From positions 1 to 32,000 of the forward strand of contig CAMCRD010000012.1 of NCBI GenBank assembly GCA_945877185.1: a DNA stretch of 32,000 nt, in the 5' to 3' direction. Source of the stretch: Candidatus Finniella inopinata (lineage in GTDB: Bacteria; Pseudomonadota; Alphaproteobacteria; Paracaedibacterales; VGCI01). Below are positions 1-8,949 of the stretch, piece by piece (the stretch's first letter is position 1; each line of letters opens with the position of its first letter). The position numbers and the translations under genes are program-made. Under the pieces are notes generated by a model, which was not told where the DNA came from, did not search any database, and saw only the letters and a list, made by a program, of their open reading frames with translations.

Positions 1-135
1 TTTGCTTGGATTGGACGTTATAGAAGAATGAGCAAAGATTATGAATTCTTACCTCAAACCCAGGAAACTATGATGTTTCTGGCTATGACTAGAACCATGC
101 TGAAAAGGACGGTCAAGACCATAAATCAAATTTGA
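1..135 (+). CDS. IS5-family transposase, C-terminal end (partial)
   Basis: An open frame enters from the left edge and ends at TGA 133-135, giving the last 44 residues of a DDE transposase. It begins FAWIGRYRRMSKDYEFLP, which matches the stretch just after the catalytic Glu in IS5-family (IS427-like) transposases, where W-x-x-RYRR-x-SKDYE is the recognisable signature. The remaining TMMFLAMTRTMLKR also fits the usual C-terminal helix. The catalytic Asp and Glu residues lie outside the window, so it cannot be said whether the element is intact. The right end of the element is probably at about 144, where GACACCCTC would be the terminal repeat, but the other end is not visible. An antisense frame over the same bases is a shadow. 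Confidence 0.8.
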   Translation, partial: FAWIGRYRRMSKDYEFLPQTQETMMFLAMTRTMLKRTVKTINQI

Positions 136-263
136 AGACACCCTCTTAAGAGCCATAGTTTTATAGAAAAAATGATTATATAAGCGGCAACTCATTTTTA
201 AAAAACCATAAAGGCTCCTTCTACTGTCCAAAAACTTTATTTTCATTAATTTTAATAAATTTG

Positions 264-292
264 TTGACAATAAAGTAATTCAGCAGTATTTT
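264..292 (+). promoter_or_regulatory. sigma70-type promoter of the MHS transporter
   Basis: TTGACA at 264-269 is a perfect -35 box. A 17-base spacer separates it from TATTTT at 287-292. Transcription would start near 299 and leave a leader of about 115 nt before the ATG at 415. A good Shine-Dalgarno (GAGGGAG, 401-407) precedes that ATG. Confidence 0.65.
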
Positions 293-414
293 TTTCTTTA
301 AATCAATTCCTAAATAAAATATTTTCGCCCAGAAGCGAGAAGGATTTGAAGCTTACTAAAGATCATAAATAAGCTTAAAAGAGCACTTTAAACAAATCAT
401 GAGGGAGTAAGTAT

Positions 415-1722
415 ATGGCATCTGAAGCTATACTCAAACGCACACAGACTCCTAGATACGCCTTAACTTTAGAATCAATCCTTGGCAAAAAAGCCTCTCT
501 CCTTCTTATCTCGCTCTTTGGCAATGCTTTAGGATATTTCGAATATACCATTTATGGGTTTTTAGCCCCTGTCCTCGCCCTTCATTTTTTCCCAAATGAA
601 GACCCTACGGTTTCGCTCATGAAAGCTTTTGGCATTGTCGCAGTCGCACCTTTTGCAAAGCCCTTGGGAGCGTTAATTTTTGGCTATTTAGGCGATACCA
701 AAGGACGAAGCATCACTTTGCGTTATACGATGATTGGTATTGCCATTCCAACTTTTATTGTGGGGTGCCTTCCTACTTATAAAGACTGGGGGTTGCTCGC
801 CGTCTTTCTATTAGTCCTTTGTCGTATCCTTCAGGGAACGTTTATGTCCGCAGAATCTGACGGGGTACGCATATACGTATTTGAACATTTTGGGCAAAAG
901 TTTCCCTGCTTCATCAGTTCTTTCATCAGCTCCGGTGCTTATACAGGCATTGGATTGGCAGCTTTGGTAGCTTCTCAAGTTCCCTCAGAAGGGGAAGTCT
1001 GGCGGTGGGTTTTTTTCGGAAGTGGTATTTGCGGCCTTTTGCTTTATGTTTTAAGGAGTCACCTGGCTGAAACACCACCCTTTTTACAGTTGCAACAAAA
1101 TCCTAAAAAAACTATTTCACTTAAAAATATTGTGAGAACGCGTTGGACTTCCCTTATTCGAACAGCCATGATCTGTGGGTCTGTCGGGGGTGTTTATCAT
1201 TTCTACCTTGTTTTTCAAGGAACTTATCTATCCAGAATTTTGCATTTAATATCTCCAGAGTTTGCATCTCAGCTTAGTTTGTACCTCATTAGTTTATACG
1301 TTTTCACCCTTCCTCTCGCCGGTTGGGCCGCAGATCGTTGGGGTTATGTCAAGGTTGGGAGAACAGGGGGAATAACGACCGTTGGCCTTGCCATTATTAA
1401 TCTTATCCTTATCATTGATGGGATCGTTTTTATCCCCATTATGCTTTTAACAACGATAAGCATGTCCTTCTTTGTCGCCCCCGCATACCTTTTTTTAACT
1501 CAGCAATATGATGTTAACATTCGGTTCCGTTGTTTGAGCTTAGGCCATGCCATTGGTTCCATGATTTTTTCAGGAACAACCCCTGTTATTTGCCTCTTTC
1601 TTTGGCAAGCTACCGGCCTGTCTTATGCTCCCTTCGCCTATTTCTTGTTTCTTGTGACCATAGGCGCTACAACCTTCATTTGGAGATCAAAAGAAAATGC
1701 CTACAACGCCTGGTTTCTTTGA
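415..1722 (+). CDS. MFS transporter, metabolite:H+ symporter (ProP-like, MHS) family
   Basis: 435-residue inner-membrane protein with about 12 hydrophobic segments, the usual length for the MHS branch of the major facilitator superfamily (ProP, KgtP, ShiA relatives). The MFS motif A between TM2 and TM3 reads GYLGDTKGR (residues 90-98), with the conserved Gly, Asp and Arg. The CRILQGTFMSAES stretch (about 136-148) matches the TM4 region of ProP-like carriers, where a Glu/Asp after the GE(F/M) position is typical. Such carriers import osmolytes or organic acids with protons; the substrate cannot be read from sequence. Residues around EYTIYGF (43-49) match the TM1 signature FEWYDFGIYG only loosely. 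The gene is monocistronic, with its own promoter and terminator. A second paralogous carrier is encoded at 15283-16623. Confidence 0.85.
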   Translation: MASEAILKRTQTPRYALTLESILGKKASLLLISLFGNALGYFEYTIYGFLAPVLALHFFPNEDPTVSLMKAFGIVAVAPFAKPLGALIFGYLGDTKGRSITLRYTMIGIAIPTFIVGCLPTYKDWGLLAVFLLVLCRILQGTFMSAESDGVRIYVFEHFGQKFPCFISSFISSGAYTGIGLAALVASQVPSEGEVWRWVFFGSGICGLLLYVLRSHLAETPPFLQLQQNPKKTISLKNIVRTRWTSLIRTAMICGSVGGVYHFYLVFQGTYLSRILHLISPEFASQLSLYLISLYVFTLPLAGWAADRWGYVKVGRTGGITTVGLAIINLILIIDGIVFIPIMLLTTISMSFFVAPAYLFLTQQYDVNIRFRCLSLGHAIGSMIFSGTTPVICLFLWQATGLSYAPFAYFLFLVTIGATTFIWRSKENAYNAWFL

Positions 1723-1749
1723 CAGCGCCAATAAGAAATTCCTATTATT

Positions 1750-2337
1750 TTAATCTTGATCTTCAAGCGCCTTCGGGCGCTTTGGTTTGTATATTTTTCT
1801 AAAATATGGCAGTTTTGATTCCACTTTGAAAAATTTTTCGAGACACTCTCGGGATTTGAAATGCTCTATTCCATACGGGGCATAAAAAGTTTTCTGCTTC
1901 TTCCAGGTCATGCCTTCTCCTGAATAATCAATTTCATGCCATTGGCGTCCGATGATATGAGAGATATTTTCATCAAAAGCACCCACATTCTGAAATTGAA
2001 AGGCTTCTATTACCCCTTTCAAATAATCCGCCATTAATTCTGCTTCCTCCTTTGGCAACTCTCGTTTATGAATCGCCATAAGCAGTTCGAGGGTGGTTTT
2101 GGGTAACACGACTTGAAGTTCCTCTAAATGCGGAAAGTTGTGAGGAGAATTTAGGGAGTTTTCTAGACTCACTGCTTCGGATTCTTCAAGCTTCATTTTC
2201 GATTGTGTCTGCGCAACTCTCGCATTCAAAATGCAACACAATTTTTGCCACTGTTGAGGTAATTGACATTCTCGTGCAACCGTAGAGGGAATCAGGAGTA
2301 ACCCAGCGAATATAATCGTCATCATTATTTTTTTCAT
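1750..2337 (-). CDS. Small exported protein of unknown function
   Basis: 195 residues. The start at 2337 is preferred over an ATG 27 nt upstream because AAGGTG sits 6 nt before it and the protein then begins with a classic Sec signal peptide: MKK, a hydrophobic run (IMMTIIFAGLLLIP), and a likely cleavage after STVA. The mature protein has Cys residues near its N-terminus (RECQ, LCC), a mostly helical middle and a basic end (KPKRPK). I do not recognise the family. It is probably periplasmic or secreted. The gene's 3' end overlaps the terminator of the convergent transporter, and its promoter region holds two matched palindromes at 2374-2426, so expression is probably controlled by a dedicated repressor or activator. 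Confidence 0.65.
   Translation of the reverse strand: MKKIMMTIIFAGLLLIPSTVARECQLPQQWQKLCCILNARVAQTQSKMKLEESEAVSLENSLNSPHNFPHLEELQVVLPKTTLELLMAIHKRELPKEEAELMADYLKGVIEAFQFQNVGAFDENISHIIGRQWHEIDYSGEGMTWKKQKTFYAPYGIEHFKSRECLEKFFKVESKLPYFRKIYKPKRPKALEDQD
1765..1798 (+). terminator. Rho-independent terminator with UUCG tetraloop
   Basis: A perfect 7-bp stem AAGCGCC/GGCGCTT (1765-1771, 1776-1782) closes a TTCG loop through a C-G pair, the extra-stable UUCG tetraloop. It is followed by a T-rich tract (tggtttgtatattttt). It lies 42 nt after the stop of the upstream transporter. The same bases encode the last residues of the convergent gene, so the hairpin overlaps coding sequence on the other strand. 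Confidence 0.75.
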
Positions 2338-2373
2338 ATTTTCACCTTTTTGATAACCTGACAAAAATATAGA

Positions 2374-2426
2374 TTTATAAGATATATCTTATAAAATGAC
2401 ATCAAAAATATAAGGTATATCTTATA
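2374..2426. promoter_or_regulatory. Twin palindromic operator upstream of the exported protein
   Basis: TATAAGATATATCTTATA at 2376-2393 is a perfect 18-bp palindrome, which extends to 22 bp at 2374-2395 with one more TT/AA pair on each side. A second copy, TATAAGGTATATCTTATA at 2409-2426, differs by one base. Their centres are 33 bp apart, three helical turns, so two dimers would bind on the same face. They lie 37-89 bp upstream of the start at 2337, where the promoter of that gene must be. The -10/-35 boxes cannot be fixed in this AT-rich stretch. Confidence 0.6.
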
Positions 2427-2468
2427 AAAAACTCAGGAAATTTAATGTTTTCTTAATAGAAACAATAT

Positions 2469-3530
<1,062 letters not shown>

Positions 3531-3622
3531 TTATGTGTTTGAATAAAATTATTTTTCTATATTGTGGTCTATCCTTAGCTGAAACACCTCAAAAAATCAA
3601 AGATAATCTGGGAGGAGTGTCC

Positions 3623-4594
3623 TTAAAGTTTGTCTTTAATCTCTATAAGGGTGTAACGTTTTTTCTTTAATTCATGGATTTTTTTGATTCTCTCAACCAT
3701 TTCATAAGAATAAAGCTGATAACCAGAGACGGTAATTTCTGAGACATCCAACAAACCTTCTTTTGTCCAGTGACGAATTGTAGAGTTTGATTCCCCCGTC
3801 ATTCTGGCTAATTCGCCAATTTTGAGGCTTTTTTCCATCTCGTTTTGAGCCTCGTCTTCTCCCCGAATGGCTTTCAGATAAATATCCAAAGAGCGCTCAA
3901 TGGCTTTATTGATCAGTTTTAAATAATCATCCTTTGATCCCCCTAACTGGGCTTTTTCTAAGGAAGCAATATACGCAAGACGGTCTTGTTTACGAATGAT
4001 AGCTGGGGGATACCCTTCCTTCATCAGAATCATGTTCATCAAAAGGCGGGCCGTTCGCCCATTACCATCGACAAATGGATGGATTGTCACAAGGCGATAG
4101 TGGGCCTCTGCTGCCCATTCAACAGAATGCCGTCCTTTTTTTTCTTGCATCCACGTACAGAATTCTTCCATCAACTGGGGAACTTTGCGGGGATTTAGCA
4201 AAATAACGGTCGATCCAGAAATCCGAACAGGCACATTTCTATAGTGCCCAGCGATCGTATCATCGATGCCTTTTAGAATGATTTCATGAATTTTGAGGAT
4301 GTCTTTTTCTGTAACCTCATGATGTTTGTTCTTAATCTGCTCTTTTACCCAATCGAGCGCTTGGGCATGGTGGGTAGCTTCTAGGTGTTCAATGAGGGAT
4401 TTACCACCGACCGTTAGTCCCTTTTCAACCACAAGAGCCGTCTCACGCCGGGTGAGCGTATTTCCCTCAAGAGCATTACTGGTATAGGTCAGCTCGATTC
4501 GAAACCAATCATCAAGATTTTGCACCAACGCCTCCGGAAAGGGGCGATGTTGGTCAAGAATTTTCTTTTTCTCAGTTAAGGCATCATAATTCAT
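3623..4594 (-). CDS. Fic-domain AMP-transferase with C-terminal MerR-type DNA-binding domain
   Basis: 323 residues from the ATG at 4594. The Fic core motif HPFVDGNGRTAR (172-183) is complete: catalytic His172 and the GNGR loop that grips ATP. Upstream, SNALEGN (about 39-45) is the class II inhibitory motif ((S/T)xxxE(G/N)), whose Glu43 blocks the active site. The enzyme should therefore be auto-inhibited and AMPylate a hydroxyl of a target protein when released. From about residue 257 the protein becomes a MerR-type winged helix (LKIGELARMTGESNSTIRHW, then SGYQLYSYEMVERIKKI). In-frame starts also exist at 4606 (ATG) and 4630 (TTG). The 4594 start is chosen because the predicted -10 box ends only 7 nt before it. 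The domain fusion and the palindrome in the gene's own promoter suggest autoregulation. Confidence 0.88.
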   Translation of the reverse strand: MNYDALTEKKKILDQHRPFPEALVQNLDDWFRIELTYTSNALEGNTLTRRETALVVEKGLTVGGKSLIEHLEATHHAQALDWVKEQIKNKHHEVTEKDILKIHEIILKGIDDTIAGHYRNVPVRISGSTVILLNPRKVPQLMEEFCTWMQEKKGRHSVEWAAEAHYRLVTIHPFVDGNGRTARLLMNMILMKEGYPPAIIRKQDRLAYIASLEKAQLGGSKDDYLKLINKAIERSLDIYLKAIRGEDEAQNEMEKSLKIGELARMTGESNSTIRHWTKEGLLDVSEITVSGYQLYSYEMVERIKKIHELKKKRYTLIEIKDKL

Positions 4595-4601
4595 ACCATA
4601 A

Positions 4602-4630
4602 AGCATAAACCATAACGTTATGGTTTTCAA
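4602..4630 (-). promoter_or_regulatory. fic promoter with a 20-bp palindrome filling the spacer
   Basis: On the minus strand TTGAAA (4630-4625), a 17-nt spacer and TATGCT (4607-4602) form a plausible sigma70 promoter. The spacer is occupied by the perfect palindrome AAACCATAACGTTATGGTTT (4607-4626). MerR-type regulators bind dyads in exactly this -35/-10 position, and the downstream protein carries a MerR-type domain. The predicted start of transcription falls at or next to the ATG at 4594, so the mRNA may be leaderless. The promoter call is an inference; the palindrome is directly visible. Confidence 0.5.
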
Positions 4631-4717
4631 TAAAATATTCGCAGGGCATCCTCGTACCTTGTGATCCCTGCCACAAGAGGTTAAAGTACCTTCAAAAATC
4701 AGAGGGAAGAAAGGCTA

Positions 4718-5398
4718 ATGAAAAAACTCATTATTTTTGACTGTGATGGTGTTCTCGTTGATAGTGAAATTATTGCACATCAGGTCGGTATTGAAGCTTT
4801 AGCTCGTACCAACTATTCGATCACCCTCGAGGAAAGCCTTAAGCGTTTTACGGGTTTGAGCGGTATCAATGAACGAAAAATCATTTTTGAGGAATCTGGT
4901 ATTGACCTTCCCGAAGATTTCTTTTCCAAGACGTGTCAGCCACAAATCCTAAAAGCCTTTGAAACTGAGCTACACCCCCTCCTTCAGGAGGTTTTATATG
5001 CGCTCCACCAACAAAATATATCTCAATGCGTTGCGTCAAGCAGCCCAAGGGAGCGCGTGGTTCGCGCCCTTGAAATTACCGGACAAAAAATATTTTTTAC
5101 TGACGAAACCATTTTTACGGCTCAGCAAGTTCAAAAAGGAAAACCTGCGCCTGATTTATTTTTATTTGCCGCAAAGCAGATGGGATGCCTTCCCAAAGAT
5201 TGCCTGGTCATTGAAGACAGCCCAGCCGGTATAGAAGCAGCTCTGGCCGCGAATATGCAGGTTATTGGATTCTTAGGGGGTACGCATGCACGCTATGATT
5301 GGTATCAGGAAAAAATAAACCATTATCAAATACCCGTGGTTTATAGCGCTCAAGAATTACAAGCTTTATTAACAAGTAGAAAGAATGAAGCTGCATAA
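4718..5398 (+). CDS. HAD-superfamily phosphatase, beta-phosphoglucomutase-like
   Basis: 226 residues, typical for the class with a helical cap. Motif I is FDCDGVLVDSE with nucleophile Asp8 and Asp10. Motif II is the Ser run in CVASSSPRERV (about 107-109), motif III Lys142 in GKPAPD, and motif IV EDSPAGIEAA with Glu166-Asp167 for Mg2+. The cap inserted between motifs I and II (about 17-80) is the four-helix type shared by beta-phosphoglucomutase, phosphoglycolate phosphatase and GS1-like hydrolases. The substrate is probably a small sugar or nucleotide phosphate but cannot be named. The start has a GAAAGG Shine-Dalgarno 5 nt upstream. It is transcribed divergently from fic. Confidence 0.88.
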   Translation: MKKLIIFDCDGVLVDSEIIAHQVGIEALARTNYSITLEESLKRFTGLSGINERKIIFEESGIDLPEDFFSKTCQPQILKAFETELHPLLQEVLYALHQQNISQCVASSSPRERVVRALEITGQKIFFTDETIFTAQQVQKGKPAPDLFLFAAKQMGCLPKDCLVIEDSPAGIEAALAANMQVIGFLGGTHARYDWYQEKINHYQIPVVYSAQELQALLTSRKNEAA

Positions 5399-5453
5399 CC
5401 ACGTATGCCATTTATAGAAGCTGGCTTTCTCTTTCATCTGAGAATCCATCCCC

Positions 5454-5482
5454 TTGAACATCCGTGCCCTTTAATCTAATAA
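5454..5482 (+). promoter_or_regulatory. Candidate promoter of the petABC operon
   Basis: TTGAAC (5454-5459), a 17-nt spacer and TAATAA (5477-5482) lie 39 nt upstream of the petA ATG. The -10 box is a weak match, so the call is tentative. An AAGG Shine-Dalgarno (5511-5514) precedes the ATG at 5521. Confidence 0.35.
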
Positions 5483-5520
5483 TAAATAATCGAAACCCAT
5501 GTGACTTTTGAAGGTACCTG

Positions 5521-6084
5521 ATGTCAGACGCCAAGGATCAAAACACGATTTCCCCCGTCGTAGCCCACCCAACCCGCCGCGAATTTATTCATTTAACCGC
5601 AGGCGCTATGGGGGCTGTGGGACTTGGCGCCGCCGCATGGCCTTTTATCAACAGCATGAATCCATCTGCCGATGTTATGGCTTTATCTTCCATTGAGATT
5701 GACATCTCTGGAATCCAAAAAGGTCAAACCCACACGGTCATGTGGCGCGGACGGCCCGTTTTTGTCCGGCATCGCACCGAAGAAGAAATCAAAGAGATGC
5801 GTAGCACTCCCTTAAAAGCGCTTCCGGATCCAGAAACCGACGAACACCGGACAAAAGATCCGAACTGGCTCGTCGTTGTGGGCGTTTGTACCCACTTAGG
5901 GTGCATCCCAACACAACGAAAAGCCATGCAGTCGTCCACAGACCAGGACATAGGCTGGGTATGCGCCTGCCATGGATCAAAGTATGATTATTCCGGTCGC
6001 ATCATCAGCGGCCCTGCCCCCAGGAACCTGGAAGTTCCCGTTTATGAGTTTATCAACCCCAACGCCGTTCTTCGAATCGGTTAA
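5521..6084 (+). CDS. petA: Ubiquinol-cytochrome c reductase, Rieske iron-sulfur subunit
   Basis: 187 residues, normal length for a bacterial Rieske subunit. A twin-arginine motif TRREFIHL (about 18-25) leads into an uncleaved membrane anchor (about 24-45), the usual Tat-exported topology. The [2Fe-2S] cluster is held by Cys123 and His125 (CTHLGC) and Cys148 and His151 (CACHGSKYD). Cys128 and Cys150 form the stabilising disulfide. The middle residue of the second motif, usually Pro (CPCHGS), is Ala149 here. Its job is to accept an electron from quinol at the Qo site of the bc1 complex and pass it to cytochrome c1. It is the first gene of petABC, 21 bp before petB. Start set by an AAGG site. 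Confidence 0.96.
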   Translation: MSDAKDQNTISPVVAHPTRREFIHLTAGAMGAVGLGAAAWPFINSMNPSADVMALSSIEIDISGIQKGQTHTVMWRGRPVFVRHRTEEEIKEMRSTPLKALPDPETDEHRTKDPNWLVVVGVCTHLGCIPTQRKAMQSSTDQDIGWVCACHGSKYDYSGRIISGPAPRNLEVPVYEFINPNAVLRIG

Positions 6085-6105
6085 GCAGCCATCGAGCATA
6101 AAGCC

Positions 6106-7302
6106 ATGAGCATTTTAAAATGGATTGACCGACGCCTTCCTTTCATCAGCCTGATTAATCATGAGCTGCGGGACTATCCAACCCCAAAAAACCTTTCCTA
6201 TATGTGGAATTTTGGATCGCTGGCCGGGATCATTCTGATAATTATGATCGGGTCGGGTGTTTTTCTAGCCATGCATTATGTCCCTCATGTGGACCATGCC
6301 TTTGACAGCGTTGAGCATATTATGCGCGACGTGAATGGAGGTTGGCTTCTTCGTTATATTCACATGAACGGCGCCACCATGTTCTTTATCGTCGTTTATA
6401 TCCATATGTTCCGAGGGCTTTATTATGGATCTTTTAAAGCGCCCCGGGAGTTGCTATGGATTCTCGGCGTGATTATCCTCCTCCTTATGATGGCCACAGC
6501 CTTTATGGGGTACGTTCTTCCTTGGGGACAAATGAGCTTTTGGGGCGCCACAGTGATCACCAATCTTTTTTCCGCCTTCCCTTTTGGGGACAGCATTGTC
6601 CATTGGCTATGGGGCGGATTTGCCGTTGATAATCCCACCCTCAACCGGTTCTTTGCCTTGCACTACCTTCTCCCTTTTCTCATCCTTGGGGTCAGCATGC
6701 TCCATCTGGTCGCCTTGCATCAATTTGGCTCCAACAACCCGCTTGGTATTGAGCGAAAAGGGCCTGAGGATAGCATTCCCTTTCACCCCTATTACACGAT
6801 TAAAGATACCCTTGGCCTCAGTATTTTCTTGCTGGTCTATTGTGGATTTATATTTTTTGCCCCCAACTTCTTTGGCGAACCAGACAACTATGTGCCCGCC
6901 AATCCGTTGGTCACTCCTCCCCACATTGTACCGGAGTGGTATTTTTTGCCGTTCTATGCCATCTTGCGCTCTATTCCCAACAAGCTCCTCGGTGTGTTGG
7001 CTATGTTTGGCGCTGTCATGGTTCTCTTCGTGGTTCCGTGGCTGGATACACACCCGGTGCGCAGCTCTCGCTTTCGTCCCTATCATCGCTGGTTATTTTG
7101 GCTTTTTGTGATTGACTGCTTCGTTCTTGGTTGGGTTGGCGCTAACCCACCGGAGGGGATGTTCATCCTCATTGGACGCGCGGCAACCCTCTATTACTTT
7201 GCTCACTTCTTTCTCTTCCTACCGGTATTAAGTCGACTGGAACCTATTATGGCCCTACCTTTGAGTATCAGTCGGCCCGTCCTTGGGGAGACCCCAAAAT
7301 GA
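6106..7302 (+). CDS. petB: Cytochrome b of the bc1 complex
   Basis: 398 residues, eight-TM full-length cytochrome b (not the split b6/subunit IV form). The four heme ligands are visible as two pairs spaced by 14: His86/His100 and His186/His200, coordinating bL and bH. The Qo-site PEWY motif is at 276-279, followed by [14 protein letters not shown], and the cd-helix region reads [16 protein letters not shown] (138-153). It oxidises ubiquinol at the periplasmic side and reduces quinone at the cytoplasmic side (Q cycle). The stop overlaps the petC start (ATGA, 7299-7302), which implies translational coupling. Several long antisense or shifted frames inside the gene are shadows. Confidence 0.97.
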   Translation: MSILKWIDRRLPFISLINHELRDYPTPKNLSYMWNFGSLAGIILIIMIGSGVFLAMHYVPHVDHAFDSVEHIMRDVNGGWLLRYIHMNGATMFFIVVYIHMFRGLYYGSFKAPRELLWILGVIILLLMMATAFMGYVLPWGQMSFWGATVITNLFSAFPFGDSIVHWLWGGFAVDNPTLNRFFALHYLLPFLILGVSMLHLVALHQFGSNNPLGIERKGPEDSIPFHPYYTIKDTLGLSIFLLVYCGFIFFAPNFFGEPDNYVPANPLVTPPHIVPEWYFLPFYAILRSIPNKLLGVLAMFGAVMVLFVVPWLDTHPVRSSRFRPYHRWLFWLFVIDCFVLGWVGANPPEGMFILIGRAATLYYFAHFFLFLPVLSRLEPIMALPLSISRPVLGETPK

Positions 7303-8054
7303 ACCGCAAATTTTTCGCGTATATGACAGCCTTCATAATAACTCTGACCGCGACTTTAGCTGAAGGAGACACGTTACCCATTCCGAAACAAAAGTGGTCT
7401 TTCGAGGGGCCTACGGGAACTTTTAAACAGGATGCGTTGCAACGTGGATACCAAGTCTTTAAAGAAGTCTGCTCCGCTTGCCACGGATTAAATCGAATTT
7501 CTTACGAAAAATTGATGGGTATTGGATTATCTAAAAACACCGTCAAAGCCCTTGCCGCAGAACATGACCAGCCAGATCTCAATGATGAAGGCCAACCCAT
7601 TCAACGCAAAGGGATTATCTCTGACAAGATTCATTCGCCTTATGCCAACGATAAGGCCGCACGCGCCTCAAATAATGGGGCTTTGCCACCCGACCTTTCC
7701 CTTATCACGAAAGCCCGTGCAGGGGGGTCAAACTATATTTATGCCCTGCTTACAGGATTTTGTGCAGCCCCTGCCGATACACCGGTAACCGAAGGAATGC
7801 ACTATAACCCTTATTTCTCCGGTCGGCAAATTGCCATGGCGCCACCTCTTTTCGATGGGCAAGTCACCTATACAGATGGCACTAAAGCCACCGTAGATCA
7901 GATGGCAAAAGACGTTGTCACTTTCTTGTCCTGGGCCGCAGAACCCGAGATGGAACAGCGCAAACAAATGGGCGTCAAAGTTATCTTTTACCTTCTCATC
8001 ATGAGTATTGTTCTTTATCTCTCAAAGCGCAAAATTTGGAAGGATGTGAAGTAG
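7299..8054 (+). CDS. petC: Cytochrome c1 of the bc1 complex
   Basis: 251 residues. A signal peptide (about 1-22) exports the protein. The heme c site CSACH is at 58-62 in the typical [17 protein letters not shown] context, and the distal Met ligand is the one in IAMAPPLF (about residue 179). A single C-terminal TM helix ([20 protein letters not shown]) anchors it with the heme domain in the periplasm. It takes electrons from the Rieske centre and delivers them to soluble or membrane cytochrome c. The start overlaps the petB stop by 4 nt. The protein is shorter than mitochondrial c1 but typical for alphaproteobacteria. Confidence 0.96.
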   Translation: MNRKFFAYMTAFIITLTATLAEGDTLPIPKQKWSFEGPTGTFKQDALQRGYQVFKEVCSACHGLNRISYEKLMGIGLSKNTVKALAAEHDQPDLNDEGQPIQRKGIISDKIHSPYANDKAARASNNGALPPDLSLITKARAGGSNYIYALLTGFCAAPADTPVTEGMHYNPYFSGRQIAMAPPLFDGQVTYTDGTKATVDQMAKDVVTFLSWAAEPEMEQRKQMGVKVIFYLLIMSIVLYLSKRKIWKDVK

Positions 8055-8070
8055 TATTATCAAAACTTCT

Positions 8071-8099
8071 TTGACAGCGTTGAGCCAGAACGCTATATT
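8071..8099 (+). promoter_or_regulatory. Promoter of the tRNA gene
   Basis: TTGACA (8071-8076), a 17-nt spacer and TATATT (8094-8099) place the start near 8106, about 5 nt before the tRNA. The spacer is bounded by the inverted repeat AGCGTT (8076-8081) / AACGCT (8089-8094). There is no T-tract, so it is not a terminator for petC. Confidence 0.7.
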
Positions 8100-8110
8100 G
8101 ACTTTACTTT

Positions 8111-8187
8111 GGCGGGGTAGCTCAGTTGGTTAGAGCAGCGGAATCATAATCCGTGGGTCGGGGGTTCAAGTCCCTCTCCCGCTACCA
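8111..8187 (+). tRNA. tRNA-Met (anticodon CAT), elongator type
   Basis: A complete 77-nt cloverleaf with encoded CCA. The acceptor stem GGCGGGG pairs with TCCCGCT through G-U at both ends. The D arm contains AGCTCAGTTGGTTAGAGC, the anticodon stem GCGGA/TCCGT encloses the loop ATCATAA with anticodon CAT, and the T arm contains GGGTTCAAGTCCC. The G1-U72 end pair argues against an initiator, where position 1 is unpaired. CAT also occurs in tRNA-Ile2, whose C34 is changed to lysidine; similarity to alphaproteobacterial elongator Met tRNAs makes Met the better call. No second copy of the 3' end is present in the window, so there is no evidence of use as an attachment site. Confidence 0.92.
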
Positions 8188-8354
8188 AATATTTCAATGT
8201 GTTAAGAGATCTTCTGAAACGAGCAAAAACATAATCACTAACAAATATCTAACAATAGGAAAAATTGAAAGGATTAAAACCATGCTGAACCCTGCACCAG
8301 GTATGGACGGTCATCTAAAATTTTCAATAACAAATAGCAAATAGATAACTTAAT

Positions 8355-8600
8355 TTGACTAAAAGTATCATCAAGAGGTCTGTTGTTATTTCGGGTCACG
8401 CAACAAGCGTTTCTTTAGAGCCTGAATTCTGGGAAGTGTTGCGGGAAATTGCTGTGGCAGAAGATATATCAGTTGCCGCCCTTATCCGCCAGATTGATGA
8501 GAACCTTGTTCGATCCAGGCATCACAACCTTTCCAGTACCATCCGGATTTTCATCTTAAAACAATTACAAGAGCAGATAAAAAGTAAAAATATATCTTGA
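8355..8600 (+). CDS. Ribbon-helix-helix (RHH_4-type) small regulator
   Basis: 81 residues. The sequence VKRSVVISGHATSVSLEPEFW followed by LREIAVAEDISVAALIRQID and NLSSTIRIFIL matches the RHH_4 family (PF13467), common in alphaproteobacteria. In this family an N-terminal beta strand (around RSVVISG) and two helices form a dimeric DNA- or RNA-binding fold. The start must be the TTG at 8355, because an in-frame stop lies 7 nt upstream and no ATG exists near the N-terminus. No good Shine-Dalgarno is visible, so expression is probably low. It sits 167 nt after the tRNA and may belong to either the chromosome or the accessory region that follows. Confidence 0.75.
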   Translation: MTKSIIKRSVVISGHATSVSLEPEFWEVLREIAVAEDISVAALIRQIDENLVRSRHHNLSSTIRIFILKQLQEQIKSKNIS

Positions 8601-8743
8601 CTGCCCTTTAAGCTGCATACTAATGTCCACACCAGCTTGGCTCGATGGTGAGCAAGGCGTGGAATCCAGGCGACAGCGAATCACCTGAATCCCACTAACC
8701 AAGACAAACTAAGTAGGAGTTCATCGTGGCTCAGATCAATCTA

Positions 8744-8763
8744 GCCCTGAGAGGGCATTTTTT
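8744..8763 (+). terminator. Rho-independent terminator
   Basis: The stem GCCCT (8744-8748) / AGGGC (8752-8756) has a GAG loop, followed by A and six T residues (8758-8763). It is 144 nt past the RHH_4 gene and could end that transcript or a separate small RNA from the intergenic region. Confidence 0.65.
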
Positions 8764-8925
8764 CAAGTTTTTCGTAAAGTCGGCCTTCGGGTCGAATTAT
8801 TTACTTTTACGGCTCACATAAGCTGAGGCGACGGGCTTTTCTCCCTGTTTGGGCGTGAAGCTTTTTTTTGCTGGCTGTTGTGGGACGTAAGGGTATGTAC
8901 TTAATACGCTCAAATTCACGCTTAA

Positions 8926-8949
8926 CCTTGTTTTGAGCAAGGCTTTTTC
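8926..8949 (+). terminator. Weak terminator-like hairpin
   Basis: CCTTG (8926-8930) pairs with CAAGG (8938-8942) around a 7-nt loop and is followed by CTTTTTC. The stem is short and the T-run is interrupted. Confidence 0.3.

Noticed and set aside
49-270. Minus-strand frame of 73 aa at the left edge
   Set aside because: It runs antisense through the IS5-type transposase end and has no ribosome site or family likeness.
6584-7111. Long overlapping frames on both strands inside petB
   Set aside because: Cytochrome b is complete with all heme ligands; these are composition shadows.
8111-8187. tRNA 3' end as a phage attachment site
   Set aside because: No second copy of the tRNA 3' end and no integrase gene were found in the window.
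8153-8344. 63-aa frame starting inside the tRNA gene
   Set aside because: It begins within the tRNA anticodon/T arm and has no ribosome site.
8797-8940. Minus-strand open stretch of about 47 codons (KVKREFERIKYIPLRP...)
   Set aside because: It has no start codon or ribosome site and crosses two hairpins.
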